The position numbers and the translations under genes were made by a program. From assembly GCA_018304425.1 (NCBI GenBank), contig JAGVWE010000005.1, positions 124,001 to 188,000 on the forward strand: DNA of 64,000 nt, read 5' to 3'. Source of the DNA: Candidatus Iainarchaeum sp. (GTDB lineage Archaea > Iainarchaeota > Iainarchaeia > Iainarchaeales > UBA10219). Below, piece after piece: positions 10,823-20,495 of the stretch. The notes beneath the pieces were generated by a model, which saw nothing but the letters and a program-made list of their open reading frames with translations, ran no database searches and was not told the DNA's origin. Position 1 is the stretch's first letter, and each line of letters begins with the position of its first letter.

Positions 10823-12239
10823 GGCCTTGCTGGCTGGTTTGGTTGGCTTGCTGGTGCTGGGGTTGAGCGGCTGCGCCCAGAAAGCAATTGAAGAACGGGT
10901 GTGGGTGGAGTTGGAGCCCGTGCAATGCCAGGGAAACCCCTGGGAACCGGTTGGAAAAGAGTTTTCAGGGGAAGCCGACGCCCTCAAAGCCTATTACCAG
11001 GCACGAGGTGTTGAGATTTATGACTACCAGTACGTGGAGCGCACCCTGAACACGTGCACGGCTTGTGCTTGTCCGCGGGGAGACAAATACCGGTTGCTGG
11101 TGGACGCAAAAAACAGGGATGCCGTGTTCTTTTGGCCCAAGAAAGCCACGGAAAAGGCGGGCGTGTTTTTCGAGGCCAGCGTGAAGCCTGAAAAAGTGGA
11201 TGCTGGCAGCGAGGTCCTGGTCCAGCTCCGGAACAACTCCATGAAGCCGGTTTACTTCGGGGGCTGCAATGATTATGCCGTGGAGTCCCTGGTTGAAGGC
11301 CAGTGGAGGGAACTGCCCAAGTTCGTCAAGCAATGCGGATGGGAGGGGCTTCCAAAGAAGGCGGAGGGCCAGAATTTCCTGGAATGGACCGAGAACCGGG
11401 TGGACATTCCCGGCAGGCACCGGCTTGTCTTCCAACTGGGCCTAGATTGCCTGGAGCAAAGGCCGCTGAGTGAAGCAAACTGCCGGATTCGCATTCCCCT
11501 GCGCTCCAATGAGTTCACGGTGAACCCGTTGCAGGAAATCCCGGAATCGCAGCTCAGGGCCTGCAGCACCTCCGCGGAGTGCGTGAAAGCCGTGGAAGGC
11601 TGTTGTGACTGTGCCAACGGGGGCCGGAATACGGCCATCAACCGGAAATTTTTGTCTCCCTGGCTGAAGAAACGGGAAGCAGGGTGCCTGACCGTGATGT
11701 GTCCAACGGTTTTGTCGACTGACCCCAGTTGCAGCGAAACGCATTCACCCCAATGCGTGGAAGGAACGTGCCAATTGACCGCCAAGGCCGTGGATGTAGT
11801 GGCGGCTGCCAGGACCCGGTTCAAGCGGCTGGCGTCAGGGCCATTTTCGCGGGCGGGAACGGAAGTGGAAGTGCACAGGGGCAAGGAATCCTTCCAAGGG
11901 CTTTGGGAGAATACGTACGCCCAGTTAGCGCCCAAACCGGATTTGCCGGCCGTTGACTTCAATGCCAGCATGGTGGTGGGCCTGTACATGCAGCGGATTA
12001 CGGGAAGCCCCTATCTCGTCAAGGTGGAACGCGTGGAAGAAACCGATACTGCCCTGATTATATGGTACTCGAAGCGGTATGCCACGCCCGTGGAAATCCG
12101 GAACATCGTGGAATTCGCGCCCTATGAGTTGATTGAGGTGCCGCAGAGCGCGAAAAACGTGGAAATGCAAGTACTTTCCTCGGCCAGCGGGGAGGATGCC
12201 AACGCCTTGGAGCGGAGAGGCGTCAGGCAGTCGGGGTGA
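10815..12239 (+). CDS. Lipoprotein with Cys-rich and PrcB-like domains
   Basis: The protein has 474 residues. The lipobox LGLSGC follows a hydrophobic signal. Residues about 95-260 look like an Ig-like beta domain with conserved cysteines. A Cys-rich segment follows (CSTSAEC, GCCDC, MCPT, CVEGTCQL). The C-terminal segment beginning GLYMQRITGSPYLVKVERV and ending YELIEVPQSAKNV resembles the PrcB C-terminal domain of secreted protease-associated proteins. The start overlaps the end of the preceding gene, and its stop overlaps the next gene, so translational coupling is likely. The exact role is unknown. Confidence 0.72.
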   Translation: MDRALLAGLVGLLVLGLSGCAQKAIEERVWVELEPVQCQGNPWEPVGKEFSGEADALKAYYQARGVEIYDYQYVERTLNTCTACACPRGDKYRLLVDAKNRDAVFFWPKKATEKAGVFFEASVKPEKVDAGSEVLVQLRNNSMKPVYFGGCNDYAVESLVEGQWRELPKFVKQCGWEGLPKKAEGQNFLEWTENRVDIPGRHRLVFQLGLDCLEQRPLSEANCRIRIPLRSNEFTVNPLQEIPESQLRACSTSAECVKAVEGCCDCANGGRNTAINRKFLSPWLKKREAGCLTVMCPTVLSTDPSCSETHSPQCVEGTCQLTAKAVDVVAAARTRFKRLASGPFSRAGTEVEVHRGKESFQGLWENTYAQLAPKPDLPAVDFNASMVVGLYMQRITGSPYLVKVERVEETDTALIIWYSKRYATPVEIRNIVEFAPYELIEVPQSAKNVEMQVLSSASGEDANALERRGVRQSG

Positions 12240-12964
12240 AGCACATGCAGGACCCATCTCTGGGAGAAGCACTTGAAGAGCTCAGGACCACCGCTTTATT
12301 CCACATACGGGACGTGTTGAAGCGAGGCAACCTCTCCGAGGCGCAGCGGCTGGCGTGGAAGACCATGCAGCGAAACATTGCGCGCGTGGCCATCGGCGTG
12401 GAGCCCGGGCAAGAGTCCTTGTTCGATGGCCTGGGCTACCGCGTGCAAGGCGAGCACGTGACGCAGATTGCGGGCAACGGGGAACTGCGCGAAGAAATCC
12501 GGTTGCCCAAGGCCTTTCTTTTCCAGCGGGGGCGGCTCACCCTGCAAGGCATTACCACGTTGTTCCACGAGTGGGCACACAACCCGCTGCGGTTTCCCGG
12601 CCTGGGAAACCGCCAGGTCCGTGAGATGGTGGAAGAGCAACTGGCGGATGCCCTGGCCATCAATTTGGGCATCAAGATGGGGTTTCCGCCAAGGGCCTTG
12701 TTCAGGCACCTGGTCGGCCGGATGCCCTTCATCGGGGGAATGGCTTACCGGCGTTACCTGCGGTTGGTGGAAAACTATGCCGGCGAAAAATTCAGGAAAG
12801 TCGAGCGGTTGGCAGCCCTGCAAAGCCTGGCGCGTAGGAGGCAATTCGCGTTGGCTTGGGCGCGCGCCCACCAGCGCCGGCCGGCCGCTGCCTTTTCACC
12901 GGTGCTGAAAATGTTATCCGGTCCTCAGGCAAGGCCGGCAAAAAAACGCCCGCTGATGGCATAA
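12236..12964 (+). CDS. HExxH-containing putative metalloprotease
   Basis: The protein has 242 residues. The motif TLFHEWAHN (about 103-111) is a canonical zinc HExxH, and an EEQLADALA helix about 25 residues later could supply the third ligand. There is no signal peptide, and the C-terminus is basic. The GTG start overlaps the upstream stop (GTGA), making it the last gene of the alaS-lipoprotein cluster; an ATG three codons in is an alternative. I do not recognise the family. It is likely a cytoplasmic zinc peptidase, but this is unproven. Confidence 0.68.
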   Translation: MKHMQDPSLGEALEELRTTALFHIRDVLKRGNLSEAQRLAWKTMQRNIARVAIGVEPGQESLFDGLGYRVQGEHVTQIAGNGELREEIRLPKAFLFQRGRLTLQGITTLFHEWAHNPLRFPGLGNRQVREMVEEQLADALAINLGIKMGFPPRALFRHLVGRMPFIGGMAYRRYLRLVENYAGEKFRKVERLAALQSLARRRQFALAWARAHQRRPAAAFSPVLKMLSGPQARPAKKRPLMA

Positions 12965-12965
12965 A

Positions 12966-12979
12966 AACGTTTATAAAGC
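12966..12979 (+). promoter_or_regulatory. TATA box of leuS
   Basis: CGTTTATAAAGC is centred near 12974, predicting initiation near 13000, about 10 bases before the leuS ATG. Confidence 0.6.
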
Positions 12980-13010
12980 GATTTTAGGCTAATGGTGATG
13001 AAGGGATTCC

Positions 13011-15638
13011 ATGGCGTTCGACCACAAGGAAATCGAGAACAAGTGGCAGCGGTTTTGGGCCGAGGCCACGGTTTTCGAGGTAACCGAGGACCCCGAGAAA
13101 GACAAGTACTATGTCTTGGAGATGTTCCCCTACCCCTCGGGAAAGCTCCACATGGGGCACGTGAGGAACTACGCGATTGGCGATGCGCTGGCGCGGTTCA
13201 AGCGCATGCAGGGCTTCAACGTCTTGTACCCCATGGGGTATGACTCGTTTGGCTTGCCGGCGGAGAACGCCGCCATCGAGCACAAGGCCAACCCCAGGCT
13301 GTGGACGTACGAGAAAATCAACCAGATGCGGGGCCAGCAAATCCAGATGGGGTTCAGCTATGACTGGAGCCGCATGGTGAAGACCTGCGAGCCCGAGTAC
13401 TACAAGTGGAACCAGTGGATTTTCCTCAAGCTCATGGAAAAAGGCCTGGCCTACCGGAAGAACGCGCCCGTCAACTGGTGTGAGAAGTGCCAGACCGTGC
13501 TGGCCAACGAACAGGTCGTCAATGGCAGCTGCTGGCGGTGTGGAACGGAAGTTTCGGAGAAGGCGCTGGAGCAATGGTTTTTGAAGATCACCGCGTACGC
13601 GGACGAGCTACTGGCCGGCATTGACAAGCTCACGGAGTGGCCGGAACGCGTCCGCGTCATGCAGCAGAACTGGATCGGGAAAAGCGAGGGCGTTGAAATC
13701 TTCTTCAAGGTCAAGGACTCGCATCACGTCATCAGCACCTATACCGCCCACTGGAACACGATTTATGGGGTCACTTTCCTGGTGCTGGCCCCGGAGCACC
13801 CGCTGGCGCTCGAACTGGTAAAGGGGACGCCGAAGGAGAAGGACGCGTTGAAGTTCATTTCCGAAATGAAGTGGCTGTCGCACATCGACCGGGTCAACCC
13901 GGACAAGGATAAGTTGGGCTTCGATTTGGGCGTCAAAGCCATAAACCCAGTCACAGGCAGGGAAATCCCGGTCTTCCTGACGAACTTCGTGCTCATGGAC
14001 TATGGCACGGGCGCCGTGATGGGGACGCCGGCGCACGACCAGCGCGACTTCGAGTTCGCGAAAAAGTATGGCTGCGAAGTCAGGGTCGTTGTCCAGCCCA
14101 GGGACCGGAAACTGGCTCCTGAGTGCATGGAACGCGCCTTCGTCGACGAGGGAATCATGGTCAACTCGGGACCGTTCAACGGCTTATCGAGCGCGGAAGC
14201 TATGCCCAAGGTGGCCACGCACCTCGTCAAGGAGCGGCTGGCCAAGCGCGCGGTCAATTACAAGATACGGGACTGGCTGGTTTCCAGGCAGCGGTTTTGG
14301 GGCACGCCGATTCCGGTCGTGTACTGCGATAAATGCGGCGTGGTCCCGGTTCCCGAGGACAAGCTACCGGTCAGGCTCCCGGATGCAGCGGAATTTGGCT
14401 TGGTGGGAAACCCCTTGCAGCACGTGAAGTCCTTCGTCGAAACGACTTGTCCGAGGTGCAGGGCCAAGGCGCGGAGGGAAACCGACACCATGGACACCTT
14501 TGTGGACAGTGCCTGGTATTTCCTGCGGTATTCTTCTCCCCGGGAGGCCAAAAAACCGTTTGACGAGAAGAAGGTCTGGCAGTGGATGCCCGTGGACCAG
14601 TACATTGGCGGCATCGAGCACGCCATCCTGCACCTCCTCTATGCGCGGTTCTTCACCAAGGCCTTGCGGGACCTCGGCCTCTTGGAGGTGGACGAGCCCT
14701 TCCAGCGGCTGCTGGCCCAGGGCATGGTGTTGAAGGACGGCGCGAAGATGTCCAAGAGCCTGGGCAACGTAGTGGACCCGGGCGAGATCATCGAAAGGTT
14801 TGGGGCCGACACCGCACGCGTGTTCATCTTGTTCGCGGCCCTGCCGGAAAAGGAATTCGAGTGGAGCGACCAGGGGGTTGAATCCGCACGGAGGTTCCTG
14901 GAACGCGTTTACCGCCTGGTGGAAGCCAGCAAGGGCGGCATGGCCCGGGGCGAGGCGAAGGAGAAAGACCTGGCCCAGTCCGAGCGGCTGCTGTTGTCGA
15001 AGGCGCATCGCACCATCCAGCGGGTCACCGAGCACATGGAGAACATGCGGTTCAATTACGCGCTTCAGGCGCTCATGGAGTTCGCCAACGACCTGGGCCG
15101 GCTGGAATGCAGGGATAGGAACGTGAAGTGGTTTGCGGTGCGGAGCCTGGTCCAGATGCTCTCTCCTTTCGCGCCCCACCTGGCCGAGGAACTGTGGCAG
15201 TCAACCAAGGAAAAGGGTTTTGTGTCGCTGAGCAAGTGGCCTGCCTGTGATGCGTCCAGGATTGACGTGGGGGCAGAAACCGCGGAAGCCTTCGTGGAAA
15301 GTGTTAAAGCGGACTTGAAGAATGTGTTGGCGCTCTCGAAAATCCAGAAGCCAAAGGCAGTTTACGTCTTTGTGGCGGCCAAGTGGAAGGCAACCGCCCT
15401 TGCCGTGGTACGGGAAGCCTGCAAGGGCAAGCCCGATGTGGGGTTGGCCATGAAGGCCTTGATGGCCCGGCCTGAGTTCAAGGCCCAGGGCAAGCAAATC
15501 GAGGCCTTTGCCCGGGCCGCGGCAAGAAAGGCAGGGGAAACCGGCAAACCCGTGGCATTGGATGAGTGCCCTTCCCGGGACCCCTTGAACAAGGCCCGGA
15601 ACGCCTTCCCCTTGAAGCCCGCCATTTACGTGGAGTGA
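13011..15638 (+). CDS. leuS: Leucyl-tRNA synthetase, bacterial type
   Basis: The 875-residue enzyme charges tRNA-Leu. It follows bacterial rather than archaeal Leu[23 protein letters not shown] near the N-terminus, a zinc module (CEKC...CWRC), the late pair CDKC...CPRC, and KMSKSLGN at about 579-586. In the CP1 editing domain the usual Thr-rich TTRPDT motif reads TAHWNT (245-250), while [13 protein letters not shown] further on is normal. This suggests altered or lost post-transfer editing. A bacterial-type enzyme in an archaeon suggests horizontal transfer. Confidence 0.95.
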   Translation: MAFDHKEIENKWQRFWAEATVFEVTEDPEKDKYYVLEMFPYPSGKLHMGHVRNYAIGDALARFKRMQGFNVLYPMGYDSFGLPAENAAIEHKANPRLWTYEKINQMRGQQIQMGFSYDWSRMVKTCEPEYYKWNQWIFLKLMEKGLAYRKNAPVNWCEKCQTVLANEQVVNGSCWRCGTEVSEKALEQWFLKITAYADELLAGIDKLTEWPERVRVMQQNWIGKSEGVEIFFKVKDSHHVISTYTAHWNTIYGVTFLVLAPEHPLALELVKGTPKEKDALKFISEMKWLSHIDRVNPDKDKLGFDLGVKAINPVTGREIPVFLTNFVLMDYGTGAVMGTPAHDQRDFEFAKKYGCEVRVVVQPRDRKLAPECMERAFVDEGIMVNSGPFNGLSSAEAMPKVATHLVKERLAKRAVNYKIRDWLVSRQRFWGTPIPVVYCDKCGVVPVPEDKLPVRLPDAAEFGLVGNPLQHVKSFVETTCPRCRAKARRETDTMDTFVDSAWYFLRYSSPREAKKPFDEKKVWQWMPVDQYIGGIEHAILHLLYARFFTKALRDLGLLEVDEPFQRLLAQGMVLKDGAKMSKSLGNVVDPGEIIERFGADTARVFILFAALPEKEFEWSDQGVESARRFLERVYRLVEASKGGMARGEAKEKDLAQSERLLLSKAHRTIQRVTEHMENMRFNYALQALMEFANDLGRLECRDRNVKWFAVRSLVQMLSPFAPHLAEELWQSTKEKGFVSLSKWPACDASRIDVGAETAEAFVESVKADLKNVLALSKIQKPKAVYVFVAAKWKATALAVVREACKGKPDVGLAMKALMARPEFKAQGKQIEAFARAAARKAGETGKPVALDECPSRDPLNKARNAFPLKPAIYVE

Positions 15639-15641
15639 AGG

Positions 15642-16544
15642 ATGCCCATGTTACTGCAAGCAAATGGTGACCTAGCCGCCCAGAATTTGCTGAACTTGTT
15701 TGGCTTGAATTCCCTGGGCCAGCTCGCGCTCAACGCGGCTTTCATGGTCATGGTGTTGGTGGTGGCCTATCTTTTGCAGGCCGTCCTGGCCTGGTTCATT
15801 GACTGGAATTTTTCGGCCAAGTCCTTCATCGGGCGGCGGCGAAAAATCACGGAGTTTGGCTTGAAAATCGCCAAGCGGTTCACGACGTTTTTCATCTACT
15901 TTGTCGCGCTGGCGTTTATCCTGGGCGCCTACAACATCGACTTGACTGCCATCATCGCCGTGCTGGGCGTGGGAGGCATTGCCGTGGCCCTCGCCGCCCA
16001 GGAAACCCTTTCAAACCTGATTGCGGGCTTCGTGTTGTTGACCGACAAGCCGTTCAAGGTGGGCGACCGGATTTCCCTGCGGTCCAGCGCCCAGCAACGC
16101 AAGGAAGACGATGCCGACGAGTGGGGGTACGTCATCGACATCGGCTGGAGGAGCACCCGCATCCGCACCAAGGAAAACATTTACCTCACCATTCCCAACG
16201 CGGAGTTGACGAAGCGGGAAATCTATAACTACACCATCAAGGACCCGACTTACCGCCTGTGGATGCCCCTGCAGATAAGCTATGAAAGCGATTACGACAA
16301 GGCCAAGGCCCTGTTGCTCCAGGCCTGCCGGGAAAGCCCCTTCGTCATCCAGGGAAAGCGGAACGAGGCCGTCCACAAGGGCTTTGGCGATTCCGGCGTC
16401 AAGCTGATGCTGCGGGTGTGGATTAAGAATGCCGAGGAACGCGGCCAGGCCCGGAGCGACCTCTACGAGCGCATCCAGCGGGCGTTCAAGGAAAACGGCA
16501 TAGTCATCCCCTATCCGCGCATTCAACTCGTGCAACAAAAATAG
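15642..16544 (+). CDS. MscS-family mechanosensitive channel
   Basis: The protein has 300 residues. Two or three N-terminal membrane helices (about 20-50 and 70-100) lead into the pore helix and the MscS signature VGGIAVALAAQETLSNLIAG. FKVGDRI then opens the beta domain. The C-terminal alpha/beta domain is complete. It releases solutes on osmotic downshock. The gene starts three bases after leuS and probably shares its transcript; a second ATG two codons in is equally possible. It converges with argS. Confidence 0.9.
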   Translation: MPMLLQANGDLAAQNLLNLFGLNSLGQLALNAAFMVMVLVVAYLLQAVLAWFIDWNFSAKSFIGRRRKITEFGLKIAKRFTTFFIYFVALAFILGAYNIDLTAIIAVLGVGGIAVALAAQETLSNLIAGFVLLTDKPFKVGDRISLRSSAQQRKEDDADEWGYVIDIGWRSTRIRTKENIYLTIPNAELTKREIYNYTIKDPTYRLWMPLQISYESDYDKAKALLLQACRESPFVIQGKRNEAVHKGFGDSGVKLMLRVWIKNAEERGQARSDLYERIQRAFKENGIVIPYPRIQLVQQK

Positions 16545-16556
16545 CTGGTGTCTGGA

Positions 16557-18278
16557 CTACATCCGTTCCAGGACGTCGATGGCCAGCAGGTGCAAGGCGT
16601 TCTGCAAGACGATGGACACGGCTTCCACGAGCGCCAGCCGGGCTTCCATGGTTTGTGTTTCGGCTTGCAGCACCGGCACCTCATGGTAGTAGGCGTTGAA
16701 TTCCGAGGCCAATTGCAGGAGGAACTGCGCGATTTTGTGGGTGGTGACAGCTGCCAGGGAGTCGTGCACGACCTGGGGATAGCCTTCCAGGAGGGCCAGC
16801 AGGCGCTTTTCTTTCTCGTGGGAGAGCCGCACATAGTCGACTTTTTTCGGTAGCTTGCCGGCCTTGGCAAGGATGCTTTTTGCGCGCGCGTACGCGTAGA
16901 GGAGGTAGGGCCCGGTTTCGCCGTCAAAGGAAATGCTTTCCGATGGGTTGAAGACCATGTCCTTGACCGGGTCGACGCGCACCATGTAGAACTTGAGCGC
17001 TGACAAGGCGATGACGTTGGCGCGTTCGTTGAGCTCCTTTTCCTTGAGGTCAGCGTAGCGCTTGCGCAGTTCCTCCTTGGCCAGAAGCTCGAGTTCGTCG
17101 AGGAGGTCGTCGGCGTCAACCACGGTCCCTTCTCGGGACTTCATCCTGCCTTCGGGGAGGTTGACCAGGCCATAGCTCAGGTGATAGAGCCGTTCCGCCC
17201 ACGCGTGGCCGAGGAGCTGGAGGCAGCGGAACAACTGCCGGAAGTGCAGGTTCTGCTCCGAGGCGACCACGTAAATGGCTTTGTCGAAATGGAATTCGTC
17301 ATAGCGGGCTTTGGCCAGGTAAAGGTCTTGGGTGATGTAGAGGCAGGTGCCGTCCGAGCGAAGCAGGTGCTTCTTCCCGAGCCCGTATTCCTCGAGGTCG
17401 GCCACGATTCCGCCCTTCTCGTCCCGTTGGAAGACGCCCTTGCCGAGGCCTTCCTCGACCATCTGCTTGCCCTGGTCGTAGAACTCGCTCTCATGGTATT
17501 CCTTGTCAAGCACCACGCCAAGGCGGCCCGTGGTCTCCTTATAGCCCTCAAGCACCCAGTCCAGCGTCTTTCGCCAGAGGGCGCGCACTCTCTTGTCGCC
17601 CTCCTCCCACTTCCGAATCATTTCGATGGCTTGGCTTTCGAGGGAAGGGTCCTTCGCGGCCTCCTTCACGAACCGCACATACCAGTCGCCCACGAAGTGG
17701 TCGGATTTGAGGGCCTCGCTTTCCGGAGTCTTTCCCTCGCCCCAGCGCTCGTAGGCCAGCATGGCCTTGCAGATGGCCGCGCCCCGGTCATTGTAGATGG
17801 TGGTGCGCACCACCTTGAAACCGTGGTTGGCAAAGAGGCGGTTCACGGCCAGGCCCAGGCAGATGTTGCGCAAGTGCCCGAGGTGCAGGGGCTTGTTGGT
17901 GTTGGGGCCATAGTACTCGTTGACAATGGTCTTGCCCTTGCCCGCCGAACTTGAACCGAATTTTTCGCGCTCTGACCGCACCTGCTGCAATACTTTTTCG
18001 GCGAGCGCCTGCTTTTGCACGAAGAAGTTGAGGTAGGGGCCGAAGGCCTTGGCCTCGCTGATGTCCGCGGGTTTCACGATTTTCTTGGCGAGCTCCTGGG
18101 CGATGACGGGAGGGGCTTTCTTGAAGGCGGCCGCGAGCTTGAAGCAGGGAAAGGCGTAGTCGCCGAGCTCGGGCTTGGGCGGCGCCTCCAGCAATCCCGC
18201 GACTTGGTCGGCCGGGAAATCCGGCAAGGCGATGGCTTTCTCCAGGGCCCTTGCGACTGCCTGCTTGAAGTCCGTCAT
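16557..18278 (-). CDS. argS: Arginyl-tRNA synthetase
   Basis: The 573-residue class I synthetase charges tRNA-Arg. An N-terminal Add1-like domain is followed by the signature PNTNKPLHLGHLRN, with HLGH as the HIGH motif. The KMSKS counterpart is GRMKSREG, and a C-terminal helical anticodon-binding (DALR) domain ends the protein. A TATA-like CTTAAAAC on the minus strand is centred 26 bases before the ATG, so the message may be leaderless. tRNA-Arg(TCT) lies 36 bases upstream on the same strand, so enzyme and substrate are neighbours. Confidence 0.95.
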   Translation of the reverse strand: MTDFKQAVARALEKAIALPDFPADQVAGLLEAPPKPELGDYAFPCFKLAAAFKKAPPVIAQELAKKIVKPADISEAKAFGPYLNFFVQKQALAEKVLQQVRSEREKFGSSSAGKGKTIVNEYYGPNTNKPLHLGHLRNICLGLAVNRLFANHGFKVVRTTIYNDRGAAICKAMLAYERWGEGKTPESEALKSDHFVGDWYVRFVKEAAKDPSLESQAIEMIRKWEEGDKRVRALWRKTLDWVLEGYKETTGRLGVVLDKEYHESEFYDQGKQMVEEGLGKGVFQRDEKGGIVADLEEYGLGKKHLLRSDGTCLYITQDLYLAKARYDEFHFDKAIYVVASEQNLHFRQLFRCLQLLGHAWAERLYHLSYGLVNLPEGRMKSREGTVVDADDLLDELELLAKEELRKRYADLKEKELNERANVIALSALKFYMVRVDPVKDMVFNPSESISFDGETGPYLLYAYARAKSILAKAGKLPKKVDYVRLSHEKEKRLLALLEGYPQVVHDSLAAVTTHKIAQFLLQLASEFNAYYHEVPVLQAETQTMEARLALVEAVSIVLQNALHLLAIDVLERM

Positions 18279-18314
18279 ACTCCATTCACCCGAGGAAGTT
18301 GTTTTAAGGGAAAG

Positions 18315-18389
18315 CGGACGTGGTGGGATTTGAACCCACGACCCTCAGCTTAGAAGGCTGACGCGCTATCCAGGCTGCGCTACACGTCC
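18315..18389 (-). tRNA. tRNA-Arg (anticodon TCT)
   Basis: The acceptor GGACGTG pairs with CACGTCC, with discriminator G. The anticodon arm TCAGC-CTTCTAA-GCTGA gives TCT. The T arm GTGGG-TTCAAAT-CCCAC is canonical. There is no intron and no encoded CCA. It lies directly upstream of argS. Confidence 0.96.
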
Positions 18390-18442
18390 CTCCGACCAGT
18401 CAAAGAATTGACGCGAACAACCTATTTAAACGTATTTATCGG

Positions 18443-19444
18443 TCAATGAGGGGTTTTCCCGGTGTTGAAGACCTTGTTGAGTTTGTCTTTCACCGTGAAC
18501 TGGTGGGTTTTCACGTCAAACAACCAGACCCGGAGTTTGGGGTTGTTGAACACCGGGGAGAGGGGCGTGCTCCGGTCCTGCTTGTGGAACACTTTCTGGG
18601 TGGGGCGCCGGTGGGTGTTGAGGCTCCCGTCCGGCAAGACGAAAACGAATTCGTCCACGTCCACGGCATAGGCCAGTTTTTCCTTGAGCTTTCCCTCGCT
18701 GGGCCGCGTCAGCACTTCCACGCCCATGCGTTTGCCGTCAAAGGTCTCCACGAAGAAGTCGAAGCGGCCCTTGCGCGGGGTCTTCGCGCGCTCCTTTCGC
18801 AGCACGGTGGCTTTCTCGGCCACGACGTTGACGAGCCTCCGCTCGAACAAATGCATTTTGTTGAGTTCGTGCCGCGTGTAGAGGTGCATGAGGGGCGTCA
18901 AGTGGTTGCCCGGCTCCATGGAGGCCTTCTCGCCCTCCGAGTAACTGAACCGCACCGGGGCCTTGCAGAGTTTCTGGAGCAGGCCCTCGAATTGCCTGAG
19001 TTTTGGCTGGGTGCCTTCAACTACCACCATGTTGGAGAAGCCGTCCGCCATGTCCACGAACAAGCCGTTGTCCGCCTTGACGACGATGTCCGCGAAGAAG
19101 AGGTCGAACAAGACGTTGTAGTCCTTGAACAACGGGGCCAGGTTTTTGGCGTCCAGTTCCGCGGCCAGGCTGGTCTTGTCCTGGTAGGCGTCCAGGGAAG
19201 CCCTGCGGCGCAGGTGGTGGCTCTGGCAGAACCGGTTGAATATCTCTTGAATGCGTTCATGGGGGAGGTTCAACCGCGTGTAAATCCGGTTCAAGGGCTC
19301 CAAGCGGTTGATTTCGAGGCGGAGTTTCTTGCACCCCGTCTGCTGGAGGGCCTTCGGCAGGTAGGTCCAGAGAAAGTCGTAGACTTCCGGCCGGCCGTTG
19401 GCCGCCAGGGAAAACGTGAGGGTCACGAATTGCTTGGCCTGCAT
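18443..19444 (-). CDS. Conserved hypothetical protein with possible nuclease-like C-terminal domain
   Basis: The protein has 333 residues and the family is not recognised. The N-terminal 200 residues are mixed alpha/beta with no membrane segments. Residues about 225-300 (FDFFVETFDGKRMGVEVL, then KLAYAVDVDEFVFVLPDG) show the strand-strand-helix arrangement of restriction-endonuclease-like folds. The usual E-x-K is not clear, so activity is uncertain. The start is supported by a TATA-like CCATTAAAATCC centred 26 bases upstream. It is divergent from the secreted Cys-repeat gene. Confidence 0.7.
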   Translation of the reverse strand: MQAKQFVTLTFSLAANGRPEVYDFLWTYLPKALQQTGCKKLRLEINRLEPLNRIYTRLNLPHERIQEIFNRFCQSHHLRRRASLDAYQDKTSLAAELDAKNLAPLFKDYNVLFDLFFADIVVKADNGLFVDMADGFSNMVVVEGTQPKLRQFEGLLQKLCKAPVRFSYSEGEKASMEPGNHLTPLMHLYTRHELNKMHLFERRLVNVVAEKATVLRKERAKTPRKGRFDFFVETFDGKRMGVEVLTRPSEGKLKEKLAYAVDVDEFVFVLPDGSLNTHRRPTQKVFHKQDRSTPLSPVFNNPKLRVWLFDVKTHQFTVKDKLNKVFNTGKTPH

Positions 19445-19622
19445 TCAACGCAATGGAATGGCAAAAGGATTTTAATGGGTTTACCCATGATTTTCCGTAA
19501 ACGCTTCCTTGTCCTGCCTTGCAGGACGATGCCCCCCAATGCAAGGCATTGGATGGTTGCCAAGGGCAAAAGGGTTTTTATAGGGTTCGTGCCTCAATTT
19601 GGGCAATCAAAGGGTTTTCTGC

Positions 19623-20495
19623 ATGAATTCCAGGCTCTGGCTCGCCATTTTCATGGTGTTGTTGTCTTTCCAGGTGGTGTCTGCCCTCCAGGTGCAGCCC
19701 GTCGAGGAGAACCCGATTCCGGGCATGACCAAGGCCGAGGCCCTCCGGATAACGGAAGTCATGCAGTCCAAGAACGCGGACTGCCGGTGGCGGTATGACA
19801 AGGCCATGGTCATCGACTACTTGTTGACCGGCAAGGGTTATACGTTCAAGACCGGGATTGGCCTCCAGGAATGCGTCCGGATTGCCATGGGCAAGCCCAT
19901 CGGGCCAGGCTTCACGCGGGGCATGGAAAAGGAGAAGCCGAAATTCGAGCGCAAGTCACCCATTGCCAAGCCCTTGACCGAAGAAGAAGTCCTGGCCAAG
20001 GAATTGAAGGTCAAGCGCGAGCAAGGCAAGCGCATTGCCAACGTCGTGCGCCGCTCGGACGCGGTGTGCCGCCGGCTCTACAACGAGGACGTCATGGCTG
20101 AATTCTTTGTCTCGGGAAAGGGCACGTCGGCCAAGGAAAGAAGCCTCGAACAATGCCTTGGTTTGGGCAAGACCCTTTTAGGGTATGAGATGGGAACCCT
20201 GACGGCGCCGGCCGCCACGTACGTGCAGAACCGGCCGCCTTCCAACAAGCCCGCCATCGAGTTGCCGGGAACCCTGCAAGACTGGCAGGTGTCGAGAATC
20301 ATTGACGCGGCCATGACCGCCCGCATTTCGGGCAAGGCCTGCCGCAACTACTACGACCGAGGGGAACTGAAGGCCGCGCTCCTGGATGGCGTGGCGCCCG
20401 CCCAGACCGCGGAACTCCTCCGGCAAGGCAACAACCCGGACGTCTTCGACTGCGTGAGAAACGGGCTGCGCATCTCAAACATCAGGGTACGGTAG
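19623..20495 (+). CDS. Secreted protein with three two-Cys repeats
   Basis: The protein has 290 residues. The signal peptide covers about 1-21, with cleavage probably after VVSA. The mature part carries three diverged copies of one unit, at about 41-90, 135-185 and 225-285. Each unit has an R-I-x-x-V/A start, a Cys-Arg pair before a YD/YN/YYD tract, a hydrophobic helix with G-K-G or similar, and a second Cys about 30 residues later. Each unit could form one disulfide. A TATA-like TTTTTATAG lies near 19573. The family and function are unknown; an extracellular location is likely. Confidence 0.72.
   Translation: MNSRLWLAIFMVLLSFQVVSALQVQPVEENPIPGMTKAEALRITEVMQSKNADCRWRYDKAMVIDYLLTGKGYTFKTGIGLQECVRIAMGKPIGPGFTRGMEKEKPKFERKSPIAKPLTEEEVLAKELKVKREQGKRIANVVRRSDAVCRRLYNEDVMAEFFVSGKGTSAKERSLEQCLGLGKTLLGYEMGTLTAPAATYVQNRPPSNKPAIELPGTLQDWQVSRIIDAAMTARISGKACRNYYDRGELKAALLDGVAPAQTAELLRQGNNPDVFDCVRNGLRISNIRVR

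Noticed and set aside
18446-19798. Long plus-strand frame opposite the hypothetical gene at 18443-19444
   Set aside because: It is antisense to a gene with a good promoter and coding pattern, and its product is low-complexity His/Val/Glu sequence typical of an antisense frame.
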